Origin: Flavobacteriales bacterium
Lineage (GTDB): Bacteria > Bacteroidota > Bacteroidia > Flavobacteriales_D > Crocinitomicaceae
Assembly (NCBI GenBank): GCA_947454525.1
Contig: CANGJM010000007.1
Location: forward strand, 62,001-126,000
DNA: 64,000 nucleotides
Reading direction: 5' to 3'
The notes beneath the pieces were generated by a model. It was not told where the DNA came from. It saw nothing but the letters and a program-made list of their open reading frames with translations, and ran no database searches. Shown here in pieces: positions 10,731 through 20,098 of this stretch. The position numbers were made by a program, and so were the translations under genes. The first letter of the stretch is position 1; each line of letters opens with the position of its first letter.

Positions 10731-11500
10731 TGATCAACTAAATTGATTTTTTCAGATGGAATGAATAAGTAGTCTCCTTGTTCGGACTGCTTCCCGCTTT
10801 CCGCTACACATTTTCCATTCACAATTCCGTGCTGAACAAATCCAAGTTCAGAGAAAAAGTTTAACAAAAGTTCTGTGTTTTTGCTGTCAATTTCGATTTG
10901 AACAATTGGACGTTTTTCTTTTAAGACAGCGCCCAATTGACTAAATACTTCCCATTCGTGTCCTTCAATGTCACATTTAATGTAATCAATGCGTTCGAAG
11001 GTGCTGAAAAATGCAGAGGTATTGACCATTTGCACTTGTTGCGTCGTTTGGTGCTCGCCTTCTTGCTCATTGCGCATCACATGTGGAAGTCCAGTTCGCA
11101 TCATTCCATTTGTTTTTGGTAAAACCATGGTGATAGAGCCGGATGTTTTTCCTAGCGCTACGTTATGTAATTCAACATTCTCTTTGCTTCCAATGAAGTA
11201 ATCCAAAACAGCGTGAAATTGTGGCAATGGCTCAATGGCAATTAATTTTCCGTTTGGTACCAAGCGGGAAAACGTTTTAGCAAAATAGCCAAGATTCGCT
11301 CCAATATCAATCACCACATACTCTGGTTGAATAATGCGCTGAATAAAATAATGAAACTTAAAGGACTGTTTGTTTTTCAATAATCCCAAACGATACATGA
11401 AGTAAAAACTTCGATGTAAAGTCATCAGGTATTGACGCTCACTCAGTAAGAAATATAAAAGTCTTTTCAATTGCTCTTTGTTTGAATAACGAAGGTACAT
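10718..11500 (-). CDS. FkbM family methyltransferase
   Basis: 260 residues from the ATG at 11500; an upstream TTG at 11533 lies in a near-promoter sequence (CATTTTTG at 11531-11538) and is less likely. The SAM-binding motif is clear: VIDIGANLGYFAKTF, then the acidic loop end in IAIEPLPQ. The FkbM signature IKCDIEGHEW follows, and the end of the domain has PIVQIEIDS. Family members methylate hydroxyls on sugars or small molecules, often in glycan or LPS pathways; the acceptor is not predictable here. The N-terminal ~60 residues are basic and aromatic. Divergent from the S9 peptidase gene. Confidence 0.88.
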   Translation of the reverse strand: MYLRYSNKEQLKRLLYFLLSERQYLMTLHRSFYFMYRLGLLKNKQSFKFHYFIQRIIQPEYVVIDIGANLGYFAKTFSRLVPNGKLIAIEPLPQFHAVLDYFIGSKENVELHNVALGKTSGSITMVLPKTNGMMRTGLPHVMRNEQEGEHQTTQQVQMVNTSAFFSTFERIDYIKCDIEGHEWEVFSQLGAVLKEKRPIVQIEIDSKNTELLLNFFSELGFVQHGIVNGKCVAESGKQSEQGDYLFIPSEKINLVDQWNA

Positions 11501-11571
11501 TTTTCCATTTGGACTTCCTTGTTTTTCGCTCAAAAATGCACGTATTGAGCAGAGAATTGTAATTTTAAGGC

Positions 11572-13923
11572 ATGAAAAATTTACTCTTTGGATTGACTGC
11601 TATTTGCGCGTTTACATTTCAAGTGAATGCACAGTTGGATTTGAAACAAATAATGTCCGGGACAGCCTTCGTAGGGAATTCACCGGAATCGTATGAATGG
11701 TCCATTGACGGACAATCCATTTATTTTTACTGGAATCCAGTAAACAAGATTGGAAGCAGTCTCTATCAATATTCTTTAAAGGATCAGAAGTACACGAAAT
11801 TATCTGATTCGCAAGTTTCTTCTGTGGTGTTCTTCGATGCTGCTCAACGTGATTTTCAACGTCAATTCATGAGCGATGAAGGTGTTTTGTGGAGCGTGGA
11901 CAAAACAACTGGTTCACGTCAAACCCACCTGCAAACGACCAATGGAGTTTACAACGTTCAACGTGCCAAAAATCCAACAATTGTTCTTTTTCAGCAAGGT
12001 GATCAAGCGTATGCTTTAGATATCCAATCAGGTTCAATTAAACAATTGACCAATTTTAAAGCGGGGGACAAAAAAACACAGCAAAAGGATAGCAGTTTTC
12101 TGGAAAAACAACAAGTGGAGTTGTTTGAGTTTATTCAAGATAAAAACGAACGATCGGCCTATTATAAAAAACAGGGTGAAACGACACGGTTTAGTTTTCC
12201 AAAAGAACAATTTGTCGGTGCGTCAAATTGGAACGACATTCAAATTGATCCATCAGTCAGTTATGCGGTTCTGCGTGTGACAGAAGAGGCGGATTCCAAG
12301 CCAACAAGTGTCGAGCAATTTGTAACGAACGATGGCTTTACAAAACATCAATTGGCTCGTGATAAAGTCAGTGCAAATGAGCCTAATCAGAAAATGGTTT
12401 TGTATCAAATGGCAGCTGACACCTTAATTTATTTGGATTTTTCGAAGTTGACTGATATCCGCCTAAAACCAGCTTATTTGAGAGAGAAGGATTCTGTTTC
12501 GCAATATAAACAAGATCGCCCGCTGTTTATTCATGCGGTAAAATTTGCTCAAAATCAACCATTGGCACTTTGTGATGTTAGAAGTTCAGATAATAAAGAC
12601 CGATGGATTGTGTTAATCAACATGGAAAAAACAAGTGTTCAAGAAATCGAACATCAACACGACGAAGCATGGATTGGCGGTCCTGGTATTTCTTCTTGGA
12701 ACGAAGCGGATGGCAACATGGATTGGATTTTAGATGGTGAGTCGTTTTATTTTCAATCAGAGGAAACAGGATATTCAACAGTGTATCAGTATGAGCTGTC
12801 GAAAGGAAAAAAATCTTGCCTATGGCCAGAGGCAAAAACAGAGGTTTACGAAGTTCGATTGTCAAAGGATCGCAAAAGCATGTACCTCGAGTACAATCCA
12901 TGTGAAATTGGAAAAACGGGACACCATGCTTTTGGTAAATTGAATCTCGAGAAATTGACGTTTACGCCATATGCACAATTGCAAGTTGGGTTTAATGAAG
13001 TGCGCTTATCACCGGATGAAAAAAACTTGGTGGTTCGACAGTCCTTTGCCAATAAACCTTGGGAATTGTACGTAAAGGAAAACAATCCAACGAAGCGCGA
13101 TTTGAGACAAATTACACATTCTACTTCGGATGCATTTGAATCCTATCGTTGGATAGATCCACAAGTGATTTCGATACCCGCATCTGATGGCGTTCCTATT
13201 TTTGCACGTATTTACGAGCCAACAAAGGAAACGAAAAATGGCGCAGCAATTTTCTTTGTCCATGGTGCTGGATATTTGCAAAATGCACATCATTACTGGA
13301 GTAATTATTACCGTGAGTACATGTTTCATCATTTGTTGATGGAAAAAGGATTCACTGTCATTGATTTGGATTACCGAGCGAGTGAAGGTTATGGACGTGA
13401 TTACCGAACAGCCATCTATCGTCACATGGGAGGAAGAGATTTGGAGGATTTTGTCGATGCAAAAGCGTTCATGGTGAAAAACTATGGAATTGATGCAAAG
13501 CGAGTAGGGATGTACGGTGGATCCTACGGTGGATTCATTACCTTGATGGGCTTATTGACAAAACCAAATGAATTCGCGTGTGGAGCGGCTTTGCGTTCAG
13601 TGACGGATTGGGCACATTACAATCATGAATACACAAGCAACATTTTAAATAGTCCAGAAACCGATCCGGAAGCTTACCGCAAAAGTTCGCCGATTTATTT
13701 CGCTGAAAATTTACAAGACCCACTGTTGATGTTACACGGAATGGTGGATGACAACGTACAATTTCAAGATGTCGTTCGTTTGAGCCAACGATTTATTGAA
13801 CTTGGAAAAAAGGATTGGGATTTAGCTGTTTATCCGGTGGAGTCTCATGGATTCAAAGAAGCATATTCGTGGTATGATGAATACCGACGTATTTTGGAAT
13901 TAATGGAAAAGAACTTAAAATAA
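11572..13923 (+). CDS. S9 family prolyl oligopeptidase (DPP-IV-like)
   Basis: 783 residues with a cleavable signal peptide ending near VNAQL, so periplasmic. The N-terminal ~540 residues form the beta-propeller (WSIDGQSIYFYW, LSPDEKNLVV repeats), and the C-terminal ~240 residues the alpha/beta-hydrolase. The triad is visible: Ser651 in GGSYGGF, Asp in HGMVDDN (D726), and His759 in VESHGFKE. Such enzymes remove Xaa-Pro dipeptides from peptide N-termini, consistent with peptide feeding. No T9SS sorting domain at the C-terminus. The GNAT gene follows 4 bases later. Confidence 0.94.
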   Translation: MKNLLFGLTAICAFTFQVNAQLDLKQIMSGTAFVGNSPESYEWSIDGQSIYFYWNPVNKIGSSLYQYSLKDQKYTKLSDSQVSSVVFFDAAQRDFQRQFMSDEGVLWSVDKTTGSRQTHLQTTNGVYNVQRAKNPTIVLFQQGDQAYALDIQSGSIKQLTNFKAGDKKTQQKDSSFLEKQQVELFEFIQDKNERSAYYKKQGETTRFSFPKEQFVGASNWNDIQIDPSVSYAVLRVTEEADSKPTSVEQFVTNDGFTKHQLARDKVSANEPNQKMVLYQMAADTLIYLDFSKLTDIRLKPAYLREKDSVSQYKQDRPLFIHAVKFAQNQPLALCDVRSSDNKDRWIVLINMEKTSVQEIEHQHDEAWIGGPGISSWNEADGNMDWILDGESFYFQSEETGYSTVYQYELSKGKKSCLWPEAKTEVYEVRLSKDRKSMYLEYNPCEIGKTGHHAFGKLNLEKLTFTPYAQLQVGFNEVRLSPDEKNLVVRQSFANKPWELYVKENNPTKRDLRQITHSTSDAFESYRWIDPQVISIPASDGVPIFARIYEPTKETKNGAAIFFVHGAGYLQNAHHYWSNYYREYMFHHLLMEKGFTVIDLDYRASEGYGRDYRTAIYRHMGGRDLEDFVDAKAFMVKNYGIDAKRVGMYGGSYGGFITLMGLLTKPNEFACGAALRSVTDWAHYNHEYTSNILNSPETDPEAYRKSSPIYFAENLQDPLLMLHGMVDDNVQFQDVVRLSQRFIELGKKDWDLAVYPVESHGFKEAYSWYDEYRRILELMEKNLK

Positions 13924-13927
13924 GCAG

Positions 13928-14365
13928 ATGTTAGTAAGAGAATTGGTGGACAAAGAGGAAATGTTGAGTTACCTTCCGGTGTTAAATGAGCTGTATCCAA
14001 GTTTGACAGCGGAAGAATATTCCCGTGAGTTGGATGAAATGCTCCCTTGTCGTTATGGACAAGTAGCTGCTTTTGAAGAGGATGAATGTGTGGCGATCTG
14101 TGGTTTTTGGATTGGAAACAAACTTTGGATAGGAAAGTACTTGGAATTAGATAACATCGTCGTTCGTGCATCGCACCGCAGTCAAGGTGTCGGTAAGCTG
14201 ATGTTCGATTTTCTGGAAAGAAAGGCTGTCGAACAACAGTGCAAGATGCTTTCACTGGATTCGTACACCAGCAACTTTAAAGCGCACAAGTTCTTCTACA
14301 ATGAAGGATATGCGCCAAAAGGATTTCACTTTGTGAAATTATTGGACAAGGACGCGATTCGTTAA
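13928..14365 (+). CDS. GNAT family N-acetyltransferase
   Basis: 145 residues. The acetyl-CoA binding signature is present as VRASHRSQGVGKLMFDFLE (Q/RxxGxG/A, with QGVG), followed by the C-terminal strand region with SLDSYTSNFKAHKFFYNEGY, characteristic of the GNAT fold. Substrate unknown; small-molecule amines or protein N-termini are both possible. It begins 4 bases after the S9 peptidase stop, so the two genes are probably one transcript, ended by the bidirectional terminator at 14371-14400. Confidence 0.9.
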   Translation: MLVRELVDKEEMLSYLPVLNELYPSLTAEEYSRELDEMLPCRYGQVAAFEEDECVAICGFWIGNKLWIGKYLELDNIVVRASHRSQGVGKLMFDFLERKAVEQQCKMLSLDSYTSNFKAHKFFYNEGYAPKGFHFVKLLDKDAIR

Positions 14366-14370
14366 GCAAA

Positions 14371-14400
14371 AAAAAACCGAGTCTTTTGAACTCGGTTTTA
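14371..14400. terminator. Bidirectional rho-independent terminator
   Basis: A 10-bp stem, AAAACCGAGT (14373-14382) with ACTCGGTTTT (14390-14399), around a 7-base loop. An A-run precedes it and a T-run ends it, so it can serve both the S9/GNAT transcript from the left and trxB from the right. Confidence 0.88.
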
Positions 14401-14418
14401 AATCTATTTCAGTTTTTC

Positions 14419-15369
14419 CTAGGAATGTTTAGCGGCTAAATAACGCTCTGCGTCCAAAGCGGCCATACAACCTGTTCCGGCTGCGGTAATCGCTTGACGA
14501 TACGTTCTATCTGCTGCATCTCCAGCAACAAATACTCCAGGTACGTTTGTTTTTGAACTTCCCGGTTGTTCGTATTTGATGTATCCAGTTTCATCCAAGT
14601 TGATGAAATCTTTGAAAATTTCGGTGTTTGGTTGGTGTCCAATCGCAACAAAGAATCCCGTAGCTGGAATCGTACGCTCTTCTTTTGTTTGAATGTTTTG
14701 AACACGAGCACCAGTTACTAATTGACCATCACCTAAAACTTCCAAAGTTTCTGTATTAAACAAAATTTCGATGTTTGGAGTTTTCATGACACGTTCCGCC
14801 ATGATTTTGGATGCTCTGAATTCATCGCGTCGCACCAACATCGTCACTTTTGTACATAACTTCGATAAGTAATGTGCCTCTTCACATGCAGAATCACCCG
14901 CTCCAACAATGATTGTTTCTTGATTGCGGTAAAAGAATCCATCACATACAGCGCATGCGGAAACTCCACCACCTAACTTCAAGTATTTTTGCTCACTTTC
15001 TAAGCCAAGGTATTTTGCTGAGGCACCTGTGGAAATAATCACTGTTTCAGCATGAATCTCTGAACCATTTTCTGTCCAACATTTGTGAACAGAACCACTA
15101 AAATCTACTTTCGTGATAAATCCAGAACGAATATCTGTATTGAAACGTTTCGCTTGCTCTTCTAACTGCATCATCATTTCAGGACCAGTAACTCCTTGTG
15201 GATATCCTGGGAAATTTTCTACTTCATTCGTTGTAGTTAATTGTCCTCCTGGCTGTAATCCTTGATACATAACCGGTTTCATGTCAGCTCTTGCTGCGTA
15301 AATGGCTGCTGTATATCCAGCTGGACCAGAACCAATAATCAAACATTCAAGGTGTTCTACTGTACTCAT
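14419..15369 (-). CDS. trxB: Thioredoxin reductase
   Basis: 316 residues from the ATG at 15369; the frame continues upstream to a TTG at 15426, but a -7 promoter box lies between. It reduces thioredoxin with NADPH through FAD and a redox disulfide. Motifs: FAD-binding GSGPAGYTAAIYAARA, the redox pair CAVC in SACAVCDGFF, NADPH-binding GAGDSACEEA, and the C-terminal FAD motif GVFVAGDAAD. Length and layout are those of bacterial TrxB. It stands alone between the terminator at 14371 and a promoter at 15390, so it is probably monocistronic. Confidence 0.96.
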   Translation of the reverse strand: MSTVEHLECLIIGSGPAGYTAAIYAARADMKPVMYQGLQPGGQLTTTNEVENFPGYPQGVTGPEMMMQLEEQAKRFNTDIRSGFITKVDFSGSVHKCWTENGSEIHAETVIISTGASAKYLGLESEQKYLKLGGGVSACAVCDGFFYRNQETIIVGAGDSACEEAHYLSKLCTKVTMLVRRDEFRASKIMAERVMKTPNIEILFNTETLEVLGDGQLVTGARVQNIQTKEERTIPATGFFVAIGHQPNTEIFKDFINLDETGYIKYEQPGSSKTNVPGVFVAGDAADRTYRQAITAAGTGCMAALDAERYLAAKHS

Positions 15370-15389
15370 ATCTTTTGTTTTTAACAGAG

Positions 15390-15397
15390 CAAAAATA
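15390..15397 (-). promoter_or_regulatory. -7 box TATTTTTG for trxB
   Basis: Exact TAnnTTTG on the minus strand, about 20 bases before the trxB ATG (15369). No good -33 TTTG at the usual spacing, so only the -7 element is claimed. Confidence 0.55.
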
Positions 15398-15529
15398 AGG
15401 GATTGTGTCCAATTAGAGCGCGACACGTTCGATGTCTTCTAAACAACTTCTCAACAATTGGTAACATTTCAAGGAAGGATGCGTCCATCAAAATAATTCC
15501 TTATTTTCGTACACCAAAAAAAATATACA

Positions 15530-17119
15530 ATGAATAAAAGAATATTATTTTATGTGTGTTCTTCCCTTGTCTTTACAAGTTTCGCACAGAAAAAAGAAGA
15601 GGCACCAAACAAAGCACCGTTAAACTGGTATTTGGAAGATCCAAAAGCAGATGGCATTTACGGAGTAGGAGCAGAGCGCGCTTATGAATTGTTAAATGCA
15701 GCAGGCAAAAAACCAAAACAAGTAATTGTTGCGGTAATCGATAGTGGAGTGGAAACAGATCACCCGGATTTAAAAGATGTGATTTGGGTAAATGAGGATG
15801 AAATTCCTGGAAATGGAATTGATGATGATAAAAATGGATACGTGGATGACGTTCACGGTTGGTCTTTTTTAGGTGGAGCAACGCAGGATATCAATAACGA
15901 AGCATCTGAATTGTCGCGTATGTACCACAATGAATCAACGTACTTTAACGGAAAAGCTGAATCATCTTTTTCGTCTGCTGATAAAACACGTTACGAAGCA
16001 TATGTGAAACTGAAGAAAAGTTACGAAGATGATTTGAAAAATTCACAACAGCAACTTGCATCGATGAAAGCGTTTGATGCCTATGTGCAAAATGTAAAGA
16101 AAGCATCAAATGGTGAATTTTCGAAAAAAACCAGTGCAGATTATACACCGGTTTCTGAACAAGAAAAACGCATTCAAAACAGATTGAAAGCAATTTTAAT
16201 TGCGATGCCAGCTACAACTTTAGAATCTGAAATTCATCATGCGATGGAATCGGTGGAGAGTAGCATCAAAATGTCGACAGTGAACGCGGATAGTATTCGT
16301 GCCATCGTTGTTGGGGATCATCCAAATGATTTAACTGAAAAATATTACGGGTGTAACCGTTACGAAGGTCCAGATGCCATGCACGGGACACACGTTTCTG
16401 GGATCATTGCTGCTACTCGCGGAAATGGAATCGGAATCGATGGAATTGCGAATTGCGCACGCATCATGGTGGTTCGCGCTGTTCCAAACGGTGACGAACG
16501 AGATAAAGACGTAGCGAATGCTATTTACTACGCTGTAGATAATGGTGCAACAGTCATCAATATGTCCTTCGGGAAATATTACACGCCAAACAAAGAAGCG
16601 GTTGACGCAGCTATTCGTTATGCAGAAAGTAAAGACGTTCTTTTAGTACACGCTGCTGGTAACGATGCGAAAAACAAAGATGTGGAAGATTCTTACCCAA
16701 CGCGTATTTTAAACGATGGAAAATGGGCGAGCAACTGGATTGATGTAGGTGCAAGCAGCTCATCTAAAAAAGGGAAAACGATTTTGGCTGATTTTTCCAA
16801 CTACGGAGCAAAATCTGTTGATTTCTTTGCGCCAGGTGTGGATATTTACTCAACGGTTCCGGATGCTAAATACGAGGATGCTTCTGGGACATCGATGGCT
16901 TGTCCAGCTACAGCTGGTGTTGCTGCAATGATTCGTGGATATTTCCCTGAATTGACTGCCGCTCAAGTTCGTGAGTTGTTGATGAATACATCTGTGAAGT
17001 ACAAGAAAACGATTCAGATTCCAAGTGCAAAAAAATCAGGTGAGATGACGGAAACGTGTATTACTGGTGGATTTGTGAATGCTGCGGAAGCAGTTGAATT
17101 CATGCTGAATAAAAAATAA
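15530..17119 (+). CDS. S8 family serine peptidase (subtilase) with insertion, paralog 2
   Basis: 529 residues with a signal peptide ending TSFAQ. Triad: Asp71 (AVIDSG), His285 (HGTHVSG), Ser455 (GTSMACP); oxyanion Asn378 (HAAGND). It is a clear paralog of the gene at 3290, sharing blocks such as NWY, WVN, DEIPGN/IPGNKIDDDKNGYVDDVHGW and the FSNYGA region. The segment inserted between Asp and His is longer here, about 160 residues (115-275), Lys/Glu/Gln-rich and probably helical or coiled coil. There is no T9SS sorting domain. It is a single-gene unit followed by a strong terminator. Upstream, TATTTTCG at 15502-15509 differs by one base from the -7 consensus. Confidence 0.93.
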   Translation: MNKRILFYVCSSLVFTSFAQKKEEAPNKAPLNWYLEDPKADGIYGVGAERAYELLNAAGKKPKQVIVAVIDSGVETDHPDLKDVIWVNEDEIPGNGIDDDKNGYVDDVHGWSFLGGATQDINNEASELSRMYHNESTYFNGKAESSFSSADKTRYEAYVKLKKSYEDDLKNSQQQLASMKAFDAYVQNVKKASNGEFSKKTSADYTPVSEQEKRIQNRLKAILIAMPATTLESEIHHAMESVESSIKMSTVNADSIRAIVVGDHPNDLTEKYYGCNRYEGPDAMHGTHVSGIIAATRGNGIGIDGIANCARIMVVRAVPNGDERDKDVANAIYYAVDNGATVINMSFGKYYTPNKEAVDAAIRYAESKDVLLVHAAGNDAKNKDVEDSYPTRILNDGKWASNWIDVGASSSSKKGKTILADFSNYGAKSVDFFAPGVDIYSTVPDAKYEDASGTSMACPATAGVAAMIRGYFPELTAAQVRELLMNTSVKYKKTIQIPSAKKSGEMTETCITGGFVNAAEAVEFMLNKK

Positions 17120-17140
17120 ACGTCCTTTCAAAAGGAATAA

Positions 17141-17171
17141 AGTCCCGACAGCAACGTCGGGACTTTTTTTT
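17141..17171 (+). terminator. Rho-independent terminator after subtilase 2
   Basis: A 9-bp GC-rich stem, AGTCCCGAC (17141-17149) with GTCGGGACT (17156-17164), around loop AGCAAC, followed by a run of eight T. Confidence 0.93.
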
Positions 17172-17213
17172 GTTCCCACATTCGAAATTAATGAACGGAA
17201 TACATCTTTCATC

Positions 17214-17244
17214 TTTAAGGTCTCGTTTCATTTTGCTACTTTTG
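17214..17244 (+). promoter_or_regulatory. Promoter of the TerC gene
   Basis: Exact -7 box TACTTTTG at 17237-17244, 25 bases before the ATG at 17270, with TTTA at 17214-17217 at a 19-base spacing as a one-mismatch -33 element. Confidence 0.6.
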
Positions 17245-17269
17245 TTGACGCTAATAAATTCGCTGCTAA

Positions 17270-18295
17270 ATGACAAATAACCCTGTTTTAATTATCCTTT
17301 TTGCTGTAATCATCGTCTTCATGATGTTGCTCGATTTGGGAGTAGTCAATAAACGAAGTCATGTCATCACGAATAAAGAAGCCTTGAAATGGACGCTCAT
17401 CTGGGTTTCAGTTTCGATGTTATTCAGTTTAGTGGTTTATTGGCAGTCAGGTTTTGCAAAGTTCGCCGATTATCAATCCGCATATTGGATCGAAGAGGCC
17501 TTGTCGGTGGACAATATGTTCGTCTTTATCCTTGTTTTTCGTTTCTTTAAACTGGAAGGAAAACTTCAGCATAAAGTATTGTTTTGGGGGATTATCGGCG
17601 CCATTATATTTCGAGCGATTTTCATCTTCTCGGGAATTGGACTGATTAATTTAACGTATTTGCCTGAATTTAATATTGGCTCATGGAATTTCAGTTTGGA
17701 ACAAGAAGCAAATCGAAGTTTAGCGGAAAATGCAGGTAAGTTCTTTCGTCCAAATGCCATCTTAACGATCTTCGGTATTTTCCTTATTTACGCTGGAATA
17801 AAGTCCTTGTTCGCATCGGAAGACGAGGACGATAAAGAAGATTATTCAACAAGTTTCGGTGCGCGAATGGCACGAAAGGTATTTCCGATTTCGAAGCACT
17901 ATTACGGAGATAAATTCTTTATTTCTTGGCACAAAAAGCGTTTTGCAACAAAGTTGTTTTTAGTGTTGGTGGTGATTGAAACAACGGATTTAGTCTTTGC
18001 GATTGACTCCATTCCAGCCATTTTTGCGATAGCGCCAAATGATCCGGTGATTCTTTACACATCGAACATCTTCGCCATTTTAGGATTAAGATCGATGTAT
18101 TTTTTATTGGCGAATTCCATCCACATGTTCTCGAAATTGAAATATGGATTAGCCTTCATTTTATCCTTCATTGGATTAAAAATGTTACTCTCTCCATTTA
18201 TCCACATTCCTTCATCGATTTCATTGCTCATCGTTATCGGAGCATTGTTCTTATCGATATTGGCATCGATTTATTGGAAAGAGGAAGAGGCTTAA
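17270..18295 (+). CDS. TerC/Alx family integral membrane protein
   Basis: 341 residues, with eight or nine hydrophobic segments. The family signature YWIEEALSVDNMFVFIL is present near residue 75, and a second acidic motif, TTDLVFAIDSIPAIFAI, lies near residue 240; both are conserved in TerC proteins and proposed to bind metal ions. Between them is a cytoplasmic acidic loop (ASEDEDDKEDYS). TerC/Alx proteins are linked to manganese export and metal handling; tellurite resistance itself is not implied. The stop abuts the stop of edd on the opposite strand with no spacer. Confidence 0.92.
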   Translation: MTNNPVLIILFAVIIVFMMLLDLGVVNKRSHVITNKEALKWTLIWVSVSMLFSLVVYWQSGFAKFADYQSAYWIEEALSVDNMFVFILVFRFFKLEGKLQHKVLFWGIIGAIIFRAIFIFSGIGLINLTYLPEFNIGSWNFSLEQEANRSLAENAGKFFRPNAILTIFGIFLIYAGIKSLFASEDEDDKEDYSTSFGARMARKVFPISKHYYGDKFFISWHKKRFATKLFLVLVVIETTDLVFAIDSIPAIFAIAPNDPVILYTSNIFAILGLRSMYFLLANSIHMFSKLKYGLAFILSFIGLKMLLSPFIHIPSSISLLIVIGALFLSILASIYWKEEEA

Positions 18296-20095
18296 TTAGA
18301 AAAGGAAACTTGCTCCTTCTTCGCTTTTCGTGACCATTTTTCGAACGTTAGCAAACAATTCACGTCCAAAAGCAAAAGTATCCTCATTTGAAATATAGGT
18401 CGCTTCTCTCGCTTCAACTTCTGCCTGATTCAAAACGGTCAATTCACCATGGTAAGAATCCAAACGGATAAGGTCGCCTGTGCGGATTTTCGCAATCATT
18501 CCACCATCTTTTGCTTCTGGTGTTAAGTGAATGGCTGCGGGAACCTTTCCAGATGCACCAGACATTCGACCATCAGTGACCAACGCCACTTTAAATCCTC
18601 TTTTCTGAAGAATGGTGAGGGTAGGAGTTAACTGGTGTAACTCGGGCATTCCATTGTGTTTTGGACCTTGGAATGGAAGTACAGCGATGAAATCTTTTTC
18701 TAATTCACCGTTTTTAAATGCTTTGATCAAATCACTTTGCTCATGAAAAACAATCGCTGGTGCTTCAATAACGCGTTGATCATCGGAAACAGCAGCTGTT
18801 TTAATAACAGATCTACCTAAGTTTCCTTTTAGTATTTTAATCCCTCCATCTGCTGAAAATGGTTCATTAACAGAGCGTATGATGGATTCATTTAAACTTT
18901 TATTTGCGCCATCGACCCAAATTAATTGATGGTTTTCAATTCTTGGTTCTTGTTTGTATTTGTTCAATCCTTTACCAAGGATGGTGTAAACATCCTCGTG
19001 TAAAATTCCGTGATCCAATAAAGTGCGAATCACAAATCCCATCCCACCTGCAGCGTGGAAATGATTTACATCTGCAGCACCGTTTGGATACATTCTTGTC
19101 AATAATGGAACGACATCCGATAAATCCGACATGTCATCCCAGTTGATGATGATTCCAGCAGCTCTTGCAATCGCAATTAAGTGAATCGTGTGGTTGGTTG
19201 AACCTCCTGTTGCTAATAAGCCGATGATGCCGTTCACAATGACTTTCTCATCAATGATGTTGGCAATGGATCGTTCAAATCCGATGGATGTATTTTCGAT
19301 GGCAAGTTTTACTGCTTCTTCGTTCAATAAATCACGGAGTTCGGTTCCTGGATTCACAAAACTTGATCCAGGTAATTGCATTCCCATGATTTCCATCAAC
19401 ATTTGATTGCTGTTCGCAGTTCCGTAAAATGTACATGTTCCCGGGGAATGGTAGGAATCAGATTCTCCTTTTAATAGTTCTTCGCGTCCAATTTTTCCTT
19501 CTGCAAACAATTGGCGAATGCGTCCTTTTTCTTCATTACTGATACCCGTTGGCATCGGTCCACCTGGAAGAAAAACGGTTGGTAAATGTCCGAAACGCAA
19601 AGCGCCCATCATCAATCCGGGAACGATTTTATCACAAATCCCTAAGCATAGCGTTGCGTCAAACATGTTGTGCGACAATCCAATAGCTGTTGACATCGCG
19701 ATTACATCTCTGGAATACAAAGAGAGTTCCATTCCTGGTTGTCCTTGAGTGACTCCATCACACATCGCAGGAACGGCTCCGGCAACTTGTGCAATTCCGT
19801 TGTGCTTGTTTGCGTAAAGTCGAATGTTTTGTGGATAGTCCTCATACACTTTGTGTGCGGAAAGCATATCGTTGTATGCGGTAATGACCCCTAGATTTGG
19901 TAAGCGATTTTGAGCCAATTCTGTTTTGTCGTGTGTCCCACAAGCAGCAAAAGCGTGAGCAAGATTTCCGCAACTCATTGCTTGACGAGTGACACCTTCC
20001 TGATGCGCACTTTTCATTTGTGTCAAATAAGTAGCTCTGCTTTCTTGGCTTCTCTCAATAATTCGTTGGGTAATCTCTAAAACTTTTGCATTCAT
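18296..20095 (-). CDS. edd: Phosphogluconate dehydratase (Entner-Doudoroff)
   Basis: 599 residues, the usual Edd length. It dehydrates 6-phosphogluconate to 2-keto-3-deoxy-6-phosphogluconate. The IlvD/Edd family cluster cysteines are visible in CGNLAHAFAACGT, AMCDGVTQGQPGMELS and CLGICDKIVPG. The Edd subfamily is indicated by GVITAYNDMLSAH, SYHSPGTCTFYGTANSNQM and VTDGRMSGASGKVPAAIH, which follow Edd rather than IlvD. Third gene of zwf-pgl-edd, starting 3 bases after pgl. No KDPG aldolase gene (eda) is adjacent, so the last step must be encoded elsewhere. Confidence 0.96.
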   Translation of the reverse strand: MNAKVLEITQRIIERSQESRATYLTQMKSAHQEGVTRQAMSCGNLAHAFAACGTHDKTELAQNRLPNLGVITAYNDMLSAHKVYEDYPQNIRLYANKHNGIAQVAGAVPAMCDGVTQGQPGMELSLYSRDVIAMSTAIGLSHNMFDATLCLGICDKIVPGLMMGALRFGHLPTVFLPGGPMPTGISNEEKGRIRQLFAEGKIGREELLKGESDSYHSPGTCTFYGTANSNQMLMEIMGMQLPGSSFVNPGTELRDLLNEEAVKLAIENTSIGFERSIANIIDEKVIVNGIIGLLATGGSTNHTIHLIAIARAAGIIINWDDMSDLSDVVPLLTRMYPNGAADVNHFHAAGGMGFVIRTLLDHGILHEDVYTILGKGLNKYKQEPRIENHQLIWVDGANKSLNESIIRSVNEPFSADGGIKILKGNLGRSVIKTAAVSDDQRVIEAPAIVFHEQSDLIKAFKNGELEKDFIAVLPFQGPKHNGMPELHQLTPTLTILQKRGFKVALVTDGRMSGASGKVPAAIHLTPEAKDGGMIAKIRTGDLIRLDSYHGELTVLNQAEVEAREATYISNEDTFAFGRELFANVRKMVTKSEEGASFLF

Positions 20096-20098
20096 ATC

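Noticed and set aside
13009-13425. 138-codon minus-strand open frame
   Set aside because: Lies wholly inside the S9 peptidase gene on the other strand, with no promoter and no domain-like pattern.
15370-15529. Possible small RNA or tRNA in the largest intergenic gap
   Set aside because: No cloverleaf, no stable hairpin and no terminator seen; only promoter-like boxes for the divergent genes.
17270-18295. Tellurite resistance determinant
   Set aside because: TerC-like membrane protein alone, without terZABDE genes; metal homeostasis is a better reading.
18296-20095. Dihydroxy-acid dehydratase (IlvD) as an alternative name
   Set aside because: Length, block sequences and the operon with zwf and pgl fit Edd rather than IlvD.
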